This document shows positions 1 to 6,647 of a stretch of 14,590 bases of DNA, one piece after another. The DNA comes from an uncultured Austwickia sp. (GTDB lineage Bacteria; Actinomycetota; Actinomycetes; Actinomycetales; Dermatophilaceae). The notes under the pieces were generated by a model, which was not told where the DNA came from, made no database searches, and saw only the letters and a list, made by a program, of their open reading frames with translations. The DNA lies in assembly GCA_934678955.1 (NCBI GenBank), contig CAKUSI010000059.1, forward strand, positions 1-14,590, in the 5' to 3' direction. Position numbers and translations under genes: made by a program. Each line of letters begins with the position of its first letter. Position 1 is the first letter of the stretch.

Positions 1-18
1 CGACGGAAGAAGGACACG

Positions 19-681
19 ATGAGCTACACCGGCACGGTCGCCGAGGGCGGCCCCTCCGACGTCCGCGAGCTGCGCGGATTGACGATCCGCAAGGCCAGCG
101 TCGGCCCCACCGACAACAACTGCTACCTGCTCACCTGCACCAGCACCGGTGAGCAGATGCTCATCGACGCGGCCAACGACGCCACCCGGCTCCAGCGCCT
201 GGCCGCCGAGGGCACCGGCGAGATCACCACGATCCTCACGAGCCACCGGCACCCCGACCACGTCCGCGCCCTGAAGGAGATGACCCGGCTCACCGGGGCC
301 ACGACGCTCGCGGGGCGGTATGACGCCGACGCCCTCCCGGTGGAACCGGACGTACGGCTCGAGCACGGCGACGAGGTGACGCTCGGCGACCTCACGTTCG
401 GCGTGCTCCACCTGCGCGGTCACACCCCCGGCGCGGTGGCGCTGACCTGGACCGAGCCGGGCGGCGACGCGCACCTCTTCGTGGGCGACAGCCTCTTCCC
501 GGGCGGGGTCGGCAACACGTTCGGCAACGAGGAGCACTTCCGCCAGCTCATCGACGACGTCGAGGAGCGGCTGTTCGGGCAGTTCGGCGACGCGGCCTGG
601 GTCTACCCCGGTCACGGCCTGGACACGACCCTCGGCGCGGAGCGCCCCCACCTGCCGGAGTGGCGCGCCCGCGGCTGGTGA
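19..681 (+). CDS. MBL-fold metallo-hydrolase (glyoxalase-II-like)
   Basis: A 220-residue metallo-beta-lactamase-fold hydrolase. The metal-ligand set is complete: SHRHPDH with His76, His78, Asp80 and His81, then His135 in GHTPG, Asp157 in GDSLF and His199 in YPGHG. This pattern matches the glyoxalase II / hydroxyacylglutathione hydrolase-like branch, whose members hydrolyse thioesters or related bonds with a dinuclear metal centre in the cytoplasm. The actual substrate cannot be read from the sequence. No signal peptide is visible. The ATG start follows a purine-rich GAAGAAGGA about 4 nt upstream. In other actinomycetes a hydrolase of this type lies next to uvrA, so uvrA probably lies just left of the window (inference). 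It converges with the secreted-protein gene at 730; the 48-bp gap holds only a weak CCCCG/CGGGG dyad (683-687 and 724-728). Confidence 0.9.
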   Translation: MSYTGTVAEGGPSDVRELRGLTIRKASVGPTDNNCYLLTCTSTGEQMLIDAANDATRLQRLAAEGTGEITTILTSHRHPDHVRALKEMTRLTGATTLAGRYDADALPVEPDVRLEHGDEVTLGDLTFGVLHLRGHTPGAVALTWTEPGGDAHLFVGDSLFPGGVGNTFGNEEHFRQLIDDVEERLFGQFGDAAWVYPGHGLDTTLGAERPHLPEWRARGW

Positions 682-729
682 GCCCCGAGGGCACCAGCTG
701 GCAACCGCGATGTCATCAAACGCCGGGGA

Positions 730-1182
730 TCAGGGTTTCCCAGCGCGTGCGGTATCGATGATCGACTCCGAGGTACGCACCCACCAGAGCTTCGTGTACG
801 CGATGGCATCCGGCGTGGACTTCCACACGTTCTCCTGCCCCTTGGCGGTGTTGCGATACCACGCCCGTCCGTCAGCGTCCGTGTGCTCGTACTTCCAGGT
901 GCGCGCCTGGTAAGGGGATTCCCCCTTTGGATCATTGGGGGCGTTCCCCGGCCCCTTGCCGTCAAGGACGTTGACGTTGTGCTCGCAGTAGGCCTGGAAG
1001 GAGCAGGTGTCCCACGGGTCGCCGGGCCGATCCCAGGGGTCGTCCTTCGGTCCGTAGGGGCGGTCCGGGGACAGGTCGAAGCCGAACGCGGCGCCGGGGA
1101 CGCCGACCACGGCGGTCCCGGCCAGGACGGCCCCGATCGTCATGATGCGGATTCGGCGGGATACGGGGTGAAACGAGAGCAT
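730..1182 (-). CDS. Small secreted protein of unknown function
   Basis: A 150-residue protein with a typical Sec signal peptide: a basic start (VSRRIRI, residues 7-13), a hydrophobic core about residues 14-30, and a likely cleavage after AFG at residue 34. The predicted mature part (about 116 residues) is polar and aromatic-rich. It contains a near-repeat of DPWD (48-51 and 55-58 region), a Cys60-X5-Cys66 pair that could form a disulfide, and a C-terminal half rich in Trp and Tyr (WKYEH, AWYRN, LWWVR). I do not recognise a family. The ATG at 1182 was chosen because a strong Shine-Dalgarno sits at 1187-1193; an in-frame TTG six codons upstream would overlap that site. The gene is monocistronic, divergent from the exporter at 1360 and convergent with the hydrolase. 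A secreted bacteriocin-like or envelope protein is possible, but nothing here proves it. Confidence 0.72.
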   Translation of the reverse strand: MLSFHPVSRRIRIMTIGAVLAGTAVVGVPGAAFGFDLSPDRPYGPKDDPWDRPGDPWDTCSFQAYCEHNVNVLDGKGPGNAPNDPKGESPYQARTWKYEHTDADGRAWYRNTAKGQENVWKSTPDAIAYTKLWWVRTSESIIDTARAGKP

Positions 1183-1186
1183 TGGG

Positions 1187-1193
1187 CACCTCC
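1187..1193 (-). promoter_or_regulatory. Strong ribosome binding site that decides the start of the secreted protein
   Basis: On the minus strand GGAGGTG lies 4 nt before the ATG at 1182. It selects that ATG over the upstream in-frame TTG at 1200, which would be read through the site itself. Confidence 0.75.
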
Positions 1194-1203
1194 GGATCAA
1201 GTA

Positions 1204-1272
1204 CTGATGTCATCAATAGAGTTCCGAAGTCGCACCCAGCGGGCATCAATCTGCTGATGTAGGTCGGCCTAC
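1204..1272. promoter_or_regulatory. Dyad-rich intergenic region between divergent genes (possible operator)
   Basis: The 177-bp gap between the secreted-protein gene and the first exporter contains several symmetric elements. There is an 11-bp palindrome TGATG-T-CATCA at 1205-1215. The words CATCAAT (1211-1217 and 1244-1250) and CTGATGT (1204-1210 and 1254-1260) each occur twice. GTAGG-N4-CCTAC lies at 1259-1272. Such spaced repeats between divergent genes could bind a regulator, but no matching regulator gene or clear -35/-10 pair is visible. Confidence 0.3.
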
Positions 1273-1359
1273 CTCGGGTGGATGATGCAGGTCCCACCCC
1301 GATGCGGTCGGTGAGGGGATCCGCCTCCGCCCGCAGTCCCGCGAGGGCAGAATGGGCCG

Positions 1360-2331
1360 GTGACCTCGGCAGACCCCTCCCCTCGCGGGGCGACCCGCGA
1401 CGCTCACCCGCTGTACCCGGTCGGGCTCGTCCTCGTCGCCATGTTCTCGGTGCAGTTCGGCGGGGCCATGGCCGTCTACCTCATCCACATGGTGGGGGTG
1501 CTCGGCTCGGTCGCGCTGCGACTGGTCATCGCCGCGGTCGTGCTGATGCTGGTCGCCCGGCCGCGGCTGCGCGGGTACGAGCGCACCGACTGGCTCACGG
1601 TGCTCGCCTTCGGGGTCGCGCTGGCGGCGATGAACGTGGCGTTCTTCGGCGCGATATCCCGCCTCCCGGTGGGCGTCGCGGTGACGATCGAGTTCATCGG
1701 GCCGCTGGGGCTGGCGGCCCTGTTGTCCCGGCACTGGTTCGACGGCGTCGCGGTCGCGGTTGCCGCCGCAGGCGTCGTGCTGACCTCGGGGGTACTCACC
1801 GAGTCCTGGGACAACGTCGACGGCATCGGGATCCTGCTCGCCCTCGCGGCCGGCCTCTCCTGGGCCCTCTACATCCTGCTGGCCGGGCACACCGGACGCC
1901 GTTTCCCCGGGGTCAAGGGGCTGGCGTTGGCCATGGTCGTCGCCGCGGCCCTGACAATGCCGGCCGGCCTGATCGTCGATGGCACCGCGATGTTCGAACC
2001 GCGGGCCGTGGGGCTCGGCTTCATCATCGCGATGCTCTCGTCGGTGTTCCCCTACACCCTCCAACTGTTCGCGCTGCGACACCTCAGTCCGCGCGTGTTC
2101 GGGATCCTGCTGAGTATGGAGCCTGCCGTGGCCGCCATCGCCGGGCTGGTCGTGCTCGGGCAGGGGATGCAGCCACTCCAGCTGGTCGGCATGGTCCTGG
2201 TCGTCCTCGCCTCCAGCGCGGTCACGCTCACTCCCAAGCGCCATCAGGAGGCCACGCCTCAAGGCGACGCGATGATGCCCGGCACCTCGACGCCCCAGGG
2301 GGAGAGCGCCCGGGGCGCGGGACCCGACTGA
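1360..2331 (+). CDS. EamA/RhtA-family inner-membrane exporter, copy 1
   Basis: A 323-residue DMT-superfamily permease of the EamA type. It is almost entirely hydrophobic, with about ten membrane segments arranged as two EamA repeats, and carries the block PVGVAVTIEFIGPLGLA at about residues 103-119 that is typical of RhtA-like threonine/homoserine exporters. By family it should export small amino acids or related metabolites by secondary transport; the substrate is not determined by the sequence. The start is GTG, since the nearby ATG at 1352 runs into a stop after three codons; a GAGGG run lies about 13 nt upstream. The C-terminal 30 residues are polar, cytoplasmic and absent from copy 2. 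The protein aligns with copy 2 over nearly its whole length, indicating tandem duplication. Confidence 0.9.
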   Translation: MTSADPSPRGATRDAHPLYPVGLVLVAMFSVQFGGAMAVYLIHMVGVLGSVALRLVIAAVVLMLVARPRLRGYERTDWLTVLAFGVALAAMNVAFFGAISRLPVGVAVTIEFIGPLGLAALLSRHWFDGVAVAVAAAGVVLTSGVLTESWDNVDGIGILLALAAGLSWALYILLAGHTGRRFPGVKGLALAMVVAAALTMPAGLIVDGTAMFEPRAVGLGFIIAMLSSVFPYTLQLFALRHLSPRVFGILLSMEPAVAAIAGLVVLGQGMQPLQLVGMVLVVLASSAVTLTPKRHQEATPQGDAMMPGTSTPQGESARGAGPD

Positions 2332-2422
2332 GGACGGCTAGGAGCGGGACCCGACCGGGAAACCGCTCGACCCCGGGGCCCGAGTGAGGGCCGCGCCCGT
2401 GAGCCGACCTACGGGGGTGAGA

Positions 2423-3358
2423 ATGGCCAGCGTGTCCCCGGCCGATCCACCCATCCGCGTCCCGGTCCAACCCGTGCACCCCGCCTACCCGGTCGGCCTC
2501 GTCCTCGTCGCGGTCTTCTCGGTCCAGTTCGGCGGCGCATCGGCCGTCGTCCTGATCGGGTCGGTCGGTGTCCTCGGCGCGGTCGCGCTCCGGCTCACCA
2601 TCGCGGCCCTGGTCATGGTGGCCGCGACCCGGCCGCGGCTCCGCGGCTACTCGCGCTCCGACTGGCTGGTCGTCGCGCTGTTCGGGGTGTCGCTCGCCGC
2701 CATGAACACGGCCTTCTACGGCTCGATCGCCCGCCTGCCCGTCGGCGTGGCGGTCACCATCGAATTCATCGGTCCCCTGGGCCTGGCCGCAGCACTCTCC
2801 CGACGTTGGCTCGACGGCGCCGCGGTCGCGATCGCGGCCGCCGGCGTCGTCCTGACGTCCAACGTCCTCGTCGAGCCGGTGGCGCACATCGACCTGGTCG
2901 GGATCTTGCTCGCCCTGATCGCCGGAGGATGCTGGGCCGCCTACATCCTGCTGTCCGAGCGGACCGGCCGCCGGTTCCCAGGCGCGCAGGGCGTGGCGTG
3001 GGCCATGGTCGTGGGGGCGACGATCATGCTCCCGCTGGGGTTGATCTTCCACGGGACCGCCCTGCTCGAGCCCCAGGCGCTGGGGCTCGGGCTCCTCATC
3101 GCGACCCTCTCCTCGGCGTTGCCGTATTCGCTCGAGCTGATCTCGTTGCGCCATCTGGACCCGCGCGTGTTCGGCATCCTGCTCAGCCTGGAACCGGCGG
3201 CGGCCGCCCTCGCCGGCTTCGTCGTCCTGGGGCAGCTGCTGGCGCCGCTGCAGGTGGGCGGCATGGCGCTGGTCGTCCTCGCGTCGGCCACCGTCACGCT
3301 CACCCAGAGGCGACGCAAGGTGACCGCCCCCGTTGGCGAAGGCAGCCCGCCCGGCTGA
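2423..3358 (+). CDS. EamA/RhtA-family inner-membrane exporter, copy 2
   Basis: A 311-residue DMT/EamA permease closely similar to the gene just upstream. It shares YPVGLVLVAVFSVQFGG near the N-terminus, RLPVGVAVTIEFIGPLGLA in the middle and RVFGILLSLEPA near the end. About ten membrane helices are expected. The likely role is export of amino acids or similar small molecules, as for RhtA. The ATG at 2423 is preferred over the GTG at 2384 because GGGGGTGAG lies immediately upstream. The 91-bp gap after copy 1 has no terminator, so co-transcription is likely. The stop codon forms part of a hairpin shared with the convergent toxin-like gene. Confidence 0.9.
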   Translation: MASVSPADPPIRVPVQPVHPAYPVGLVLVAVFSVQFGGASAVVLIGSVGVLGAVALRLTIAALVMVAATRPRLRGYSRSDWLVVALFGVSLAAMNTAFYGSIARLPVGVAVTIEFIGPLGLAAALSRRWLDGAAVAIAAAGVVLTSNVLVEPVAHIDLVGILLALIAGGCWAAYILLSERTGRRFPGAQGVAWAMVVGATIMLPLGLIFHGTALLEPQALGLGLLIATLSSALPYSLELISLRHLDPRVFGILLSLEPAAAALAGFVVLGQLLAPLQVGGMALVVLASATVTLTQRRRKVTAPVGEGSPPG

Positions 3359-3374
3359 CCAGGGCCGCTGGTCA
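3356..3374. terminator. Bidirectional hairpin containing both stop codons of two convergent genes
   Basis: A perfect 7-bp inverted repeat, TGACCAG / CTGGTCA, with a 5-nt GGCCG loop. The TGA of the exporter (3356-3358) and the reverse-complemented TGA of the toxin-like gene (3372-3374) are the two ends of the stem. No T-tract follows on either side, which is common for actinomycete terminators. Confidence 0.5.
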
Positions 3375-3800
3375 ACGCCCGTCGGCGTAGAAGTCCGCGA
3401 GACGTTGCGCCGCCTGGCCGGTGGGCATCGCCCGCACGTCGACCTCGGGCACACCCACCGTGGTGACCAGCTGATGGAAGAGCCCCAACGGAATGGACCG
3501 TCGCGTCGGGCCGGGCAGGCCCCCACGAGAGGGCACGACACCGTCTTGCAGGCAGGTCCAGAACTCGGACTCGGTCACCTCGAGATCGACACGAAGGATC
3601 TTCTTCCAAAGGCTCGCGCCATACGTCTCCCTCTTGCTGACGGGGTGGCTGATCCGCGTCGAGAGGACGCGCCCGTCCGGCAGGGCCAGCTCGAAACGTA
3701 CGGGGTCACCGGTCCGGCCACGCACGGTGGTCCGCTGGACCCAGCCCTCGGCCACGCAGAAGCCACGGTGATGGGCACGGGTGGGCGCCGGATACTTCAC
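3372..3800 (-). CDS. Putative toxin of a toxin-antitoxin-like pair
   Basis: A 142-residue soluble protein. Its core has LPDGRVLSTRISHP (about 40-53) followed by YGASLWKKILRVDLEV and EFWTCLQDGVVPSRG (about 60-93). This block resembles actinomycete proteins often annotated as cytotoxic translational repressor of toxin-antitoxin stability system; the assignment is from memory and moderate. The order of basic strand and helix is vaguely HicA-like, but no catalytic residue has been identified. A C-terminal extension of about 50 residues follows. The GTG start overlaps the stop of the upstream antitoxin-like gene (GTGA), showing tight translational coupling. By context it would be the toxin, possibly acting on translation, neutralised by its partner. 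Alternatively it is simply an uncharacterised conserved protein. Confidence 0.6.
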   Translation of the reverse strand: MKYPAPTRAHHRGFCVAEGWVQRTTVRGRTGDPVRFELALPDGRVLSTRISHPVSKRETYGASLWKKILRVDLEVTESEFWTCLQDGVVPSRGGLPGPTRRSIPLGLFHQLVTTVGVPEVDVRAMPTGQAAQRLADFYADGR

Positions 3801-4213
3801 GCTCCGAGCAGCCAGTTCTTGAGCTCACCGTCGCTTGCCGCGACGACGAACTGCACGAGCATGTCATTACGCTCGTGGTTCGGGGCGAGGCGCAGCCGTT
3901 CGGACCAGGCTTCCGCGTAGTCACGCAGCGCGTCGATGGTCTCGTCGATCGCCTCGTCGAGAGTGTCCCCGTCACCGTGAATGGGAAGGCCGGGGAGAAG
4001 AATCGAGTAGCCTCCGACGTCTTCGGGCACGACCTCGGCACCCGACGGCCGCGCCGTCATGAAGAACCGAACGAACCGCTGCGAGTCCAGCACCGCCAGA
4101 CGATGCCCCGCCCCCCGTTGGACCGTCGCCGGACGCCCTTCGACCGCCGCGGTCAACAGGTCGCTCAGGCCCTCACGCGCGGCGCGGGTGGTCTCGAAGT
4201 GGACAACGCTCAT
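3797..4213 (-). CDS. Putative antitoxin, Phd/YefM-like N-terminus with HicB-like segment
   Basis: A 138-residue protein, first gene of the pair. Residues 1-50 (FETTRAAREGLSDLL, then RPATVQRGAGHRLAVLD) look like the Phd/YefM layout: a helix, then strands carrying a hydrophobic VLD. That domain binds DNA in type II antitoxins. Residues 60-100 (VVPEDVGGYSILLPGLPIHG, then GDTLDEAIDETIDALRDY) look like the HicB partial RNase-H-like fold. The last 30 residues (NDMLVQFVVAASDGELKNWL) form a further strand-helix unit. An AGGGGG site about 6 nt upstream supports the ATG. The four 9-bp repeats just upstream would be the natural place for autoregulation. Domain calls come from pattern resemblance, not a profile search. 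Confidence 0.65.
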   Translation of the reverse strand: MSVVHFETTRAAREGLSDLLTAAVEGRPATVQRGAGHRLAVLDSQRFVRFFMTARPSGAEVVPEDVGGYSILLPGLPIHGDGDTLDEAIDETIDALRDYAEAWSERLRLAPNHERNDMLVQFVVAASDGELKNWLLGA

Positions 4214-4230
4214 ATGGGACCCCCTGGCGT

Positions 4231-4266
4231 GTACACGGCGTACACGGCGTACACGGCGTACACGGC
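4231..4266. repeat. Four perfect tandem 9-bp repeats upstream of the antitoxin gene
   Basis: GTACACGGC is repeated four times without mismatch, starting 18 bp upstream of the antitoxin ATG. On the minus strand each unit reads GCCGTGTAC, giving a TGTAC core every 9 bp; the copy nearest the gene is a full GTGTACAC palindrome (4229-4236). The TGTACA core is the known operator core of the E. coli YefM-YoeB system, so an autoregulatory operator is a reasonable inference. Confidence 0.9.
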
Positions 4267-4267
4267 C

Positions 4268-4296
4268 AGTTTTGACGCGGCGTGGCGATCCGTCAA
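4268..4296 (-). promoter_or_regulatory. Candidate promoter of the toxin-antitoxin-like operon
   Basis: On the minus strand TTGACG (4296-4291, five of six matches to -35) is followed after exactly 17 nt by AAAACT (4273-4268, a weak -10 keeping the key A2 and T6). Transcription would begin near 4261, inside the 9-bp repeats, so a protein bound there would block initiation. TTGACG also forms a 6-bp dyad with TTGACG on the plus strand at 4272-4277. Confidence 0.45.
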
Positions 4297-4321
4297 GATG
4301 GCACGCGCCACTCCAGCAGCC

Positions 4322-4337
4322 GCGGGCCAGGCCCCGC
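4322..4337 (-). terminator. Weak hairpin after the acyl-CoA dehydrogenase gene
   Basis: GCGGG-N6-CCCGC lies 10 bp beyond the dehydrogenase stop codon. No T-tract follows, so terminator activity is uncertain. Confidence 0.3.
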
Positions 4338-4346
4338 CGATGGGAC

Positions 4347-5492
4347 CTAGAGGCCGAGGTCGCGGCCGATGAGCTCCTTCATGATCTCGTTGGTCCCGGC
4401 CCAGATCTTGTGGACCCGCGCGTCGCGCCAGGCGCGCGCGACCCGGTACTCGTTCATGTAGCCGTACCCGCCGTGTAGCTGTACGCACTCGTCCAGCACT
4501 TCGCACTGCGTCTGCGCGGCCCACCACTTCGCCTTGGCCGCGTCGACCGCGGTGAGCTTGCCCTCGGCGTGCGCCACGATGCAGTCGTCGATGTAGGCCT
4601 GCGCGACCTCCACCTTCGTGACCATCTCCGCCAGCTTGAACTTGTTGTGCTGGAACATCCCGATCGGCTGCCCGAACGCCTTGCGGTCCTTCGTGTACTG
4701 AATCGTCTCGGTGAGAATCTGTTCCGCGTTGGCGACGTTCGCGATCGCGTTGGCGATCCGCTCCTGCGGCAGGTGCTGCATCATCGCGATGAAGCCCAGG
4801 CCCTCCTGGCCGAGCAGGTTGTTGCCCGGAACCCGGACGTCCTCGAAGAACAGCTCCGACGTGTCGGACTCGACCTGGCCGACCTTGTCGAGGGGCTGAC
4901 CCTTGGTGAAGCCCGGCATGTCCTTCTCCAGGACGAGCAGCGAGATGCCCTTGGCACCCTTGGCAGGATCCGTCCGCACCGCCACCACGGCCAGGTCGCA
5001 CTGGTGGCCGTTGGTGATGAACGTCTTGGAGCCGTTGAGGATCCAGTCGTCACCGTCGCGCACGGCCGTGGACTTGAGCGCCGCGAGGTCCGACCCGCCC
5101 GACGGCTCGGTCATGCCGATGGCGAGGATCATCTCGCCGGACGCGATGCCGGGCAGCCAGCGCTGCTTCTGCTCGTCCGTGCCCATGTGGACGATGTACG
5201 GCGCCGTGATGTCGGAGTGGATCCCGAAGCACGAGGCCGCAGCGGCGGTGAACTTGCCCATCTCCTCGGCGAAGATCGCGTTGAAGCGGTAGTCCTCGAC
5301 CCCGGCGCCTCCGTACTCCTCGGGGATGCACAGCCCGAAGAAGCCCTGCTGACCCGCCTCGAGCCAGATGTCGCGCGCGATGACGTGGTCCCGGATCATC
5401 TCCTCCGCGCGCGGCTTCAGGGTGCGGTCGACGAACTCACGGACGGACTTGCGAAAATCCTCGTGCTCTTCGGAGTAGATGTTGCGCGGCAT
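4347..5492 (-). CDS. Acyl-CoA dehydrogenase (long-chain/isovaleryl-type active site)
   Basis: A full-length 381-residue FAD-dependent acyl-CoA dehydrogenase, which introduces the alpha-beta double bond into acyl-CoA and passes electrons to ETF. Both family signatures are present: MTEPSGGSD (127-135) and QLHGGYGYMNEYRVARAWRD (338-357). The usual catalytic Glu of the medium/short-chain enzymes is replaced (IWAGTNEIM, Ala365), while LPQER offers Glu244, the helix-G position used by LCAD and isovaleryl-CoA dehydrogenase. The enzyme should therefore be active, with long-chain or branched substrates more likely than medium-chain ones. AGGGAG precedes the ATG by 7-8 nt. The gene is transcribed alone from a promoter in the 65-bp gap after terC; beta-oxidation partners are not in the window. 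Confidence 0.93.
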   Translation of the reverse strand: MPRNIYSEEHEDFRKSVREFVDRTLKPRAEEMIRDHVIARDIWLEAGQQGFFGLCIPEEYGGAGVEDYRFNAIFAEEMGKFTAAAASCFGIHSDITAPYIVHMGTDEQKQRWLPGIASGEMILAIGMTEPSGGSDLAALKSTAVRDGDDWILNGSKTFITNGHQCDLAVVAVRTDPAKGAKGISLLVLEKDMPGFTKGQPLDKVGQVESDTSELFFEDVRVPGNNLLGQEGLGFIAMMQHLPQERIANAIANVANAEQILTETIQYTKDRKAFGQPIGMFQHNKFKLAEMVTKVEVAQAYIDDCIVAHAEGKLTAVDAAKAKWWAAQTQCEVLDECVQLHGGYGYMNEYRVARAWRDARVHKIWAGTNEIMKELIGRDLGL

Positions 5493-5510
5493 GGAGTCGC
5501 TCCCTGGTGT

Positions 5511-5535
5511 GGTGAGCTTTCATACTCACCGGTAA
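5511..5535. promoter_or_regulatory. Operator-like overlapping palindromes upstream of the acyl-CoA dehydrogenase
   Basis: Two dyads overlap 19-43 bp upstream of the start codon: GGTGAG-N8-CTCACC (5511-5516 and 5525-5530, perfect) and T-N-ACCGGT-N-A (5526-5535). The second resembles compact TetR-family operators. Both overlie the candidate -10 region, as expected for repression of a fatty-acid catabolic gene. The regulator is not encoded here. Confidence 0.42.
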
Positions 5536-5551
5536 CCAGGGTCGGGGTCAA
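5523..5551 (-). promoter_or_regulatory. Candidate promoter of the acyl-CoA dehydrogenase gene
   Basis: Minus-strand TTGACC (5551-5546) is followed after 18 nt by GAGTAT (hexamer ending at 5522). It starts 7 bp after the terC stop and overlaps the palindromes described at 5511-5535. Confidence 0.38.
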
Positions 5552-5557
5552 GAGCCG

Positions 5558-6616
5558 TCAGCGCTGCTCGTGGTCCTGCGGCTCGCCGTCGGTCGAGGTC
5601 ATCCCGCGGTTGATATCCCCGAAGGTCAGCTCCGCCTGGGAGTCCCGCGAGGACTTGATGAGACTCGCCACGGTCGTGATCGTGAGGATGCCGACGATGG
5701 CGCCGAGGGAGACCCCGATGGGGATCTCCGGGACGGCGTGGATGGGCTCGCCGCCGTTGATGAACCCGAGGGTGTTCTGGTGCATCGCGTGGAAGATCAG
5801 CTTGACGCCGATGAAGGCCAGGAGCACGGACAGGCCGAACCCGAGGTACACAAGTCGCTTGAGCAGGCCGCCGATGAGGAAGTAGAGCTGCCGCAGACCC
5901 ATCAGCGCGAAAATGTTGGCCATCAGGACGAGGAACGGCTCCTGCGTGAGCCCGAAGATCGCGGGAATCGAGTCGAGGGCGAAGAGCAGGTCGGTGGTCC
6001 CCAGCGCGAGGATCACGATGAACATCGGCGTGATGACCTTTTTGCCGTCGATGACGCCGAACGGTTTCGTGCCGAACTCCCACGACTGGGTGGCCGGGAA
6101 CTTGGACTCCACCCACTTCAAGAAGGCGTTCTCCTCGTATTCCTCCTCGTCGTCGCTGCTCATCGCCTCCTTGGCCAGCTTGATCGCGGTGTAGATCAGG
6201 AAGGCACCGAAGATGTAGAAGACCCAGGCGAACTGGTTGATCAGCGCCGCCCCCACGGCGATGAAGATCCCCCGCAGGACGATCGCGATCGTGATCCCGA
6301 TCATCAGCGCAGTCTGCTGGTATTTTTCCGGCACCCCGAACTTCGCCATGATGATCAGGAAGACGAAGAGATTGTCGACGGACAGCGAGTATTCCGTCAG
6401 CCATCCCGCGAAGAATTCTGCCCCGTATCTCGCCCCCGTGAAATACCACACCCCCAGCCCGAAGACGATCGCGCTGCCGACGAAGAACGCCAAATGCCGG
6501 GCGCATTCCCCCATCGACGGCACGTGCGGCCGCCGGGCGATCACCAGGATGTCGACGAGCAGGAACGTGATGGTGACGGACAGCGTGGCGATCCACACCC
6601 ACAAGGGGACGTTCAT
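5558..6616 (-). CDS. TerC-family integral membrane protein
   Basis: A 352-residue member of the TerC/Alx family (E. coli Alx is about 320). The family motifs are clear: EYSLSVDNLFVF (75-86, with Asp81 and Asn82) and TTDLLFALDSIPAIFG (207-222, with Asp209 and Asp215). These acidic residues line a putative metal path, and relatives are linked to manganese export and tellurite resistance. Seven to nine membrane helices are expected. An acidic cytoplasmic loop (about 154-162, SDDEEEYEE) lies between the two halves. The ATG at 6616 is preferred over the upstream in-frame start at 6703 because GGAAGGA lies about 10 nt before it and the upstream residues are low-complexity, encoded by DNA repeats. 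The specific ion is not determined. Confidence 0.93.
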   Translation of the reverse strand: MNVPLWVWIATLSVTITFLLVDILVIARRPHVPSMGECARHLAFFVGSAIVFGLGVWYFTGARYGAEFFAGWLTEYSLSVDNLFVFLIIMAKFGVPEKYQQTALMIGITIAIVLRGIFIAVGAALINQFAWVFYIFGAFLIYTAIKLAKEAMSSDDEEEYEENAFLKWVESKFPATQSWEFGTKPFGVIDGKKVITPMFIVILALGTTDLLFALDSIPAIFGLTQEPFLVLMANIFALMGLRQLYFLIGGLLKRLVYLGFGLSVLLAFIGVKLIFHAMHQNTLGFINGGEPIHAVPEIPIGVSLGAIVGILTITTVASLIKSSRDSQAELTFGDINRGMTSTDGEPQDHEQR

Positions 6617-6647
6617 CGAGGGGTATTCCTTCCGGGGTGAGCCAGAG

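Noticed and set aside
730..1182. Lactococcin 972-type bacteriocin
   Set aside because: Size and signal peptide would fit, but I could not see the characteristic Gly/His/Asn pattern of that family, so it was left as unknown.
1246..3541. Antisense or offset frames across the two exporters (1246-2262 and 2228-3541 minus, 1278-2387 plus)
   Set aside because: They lack recognisable motifs and contain long Asp/Arg/Gly/His runs, whereas the exporter frames have clear membrane helices and good starts.
4231..4266. CRISPR array
   Set aside because: The 9-bp repeats are contiguous with no spacers and no cas genes are nearby.
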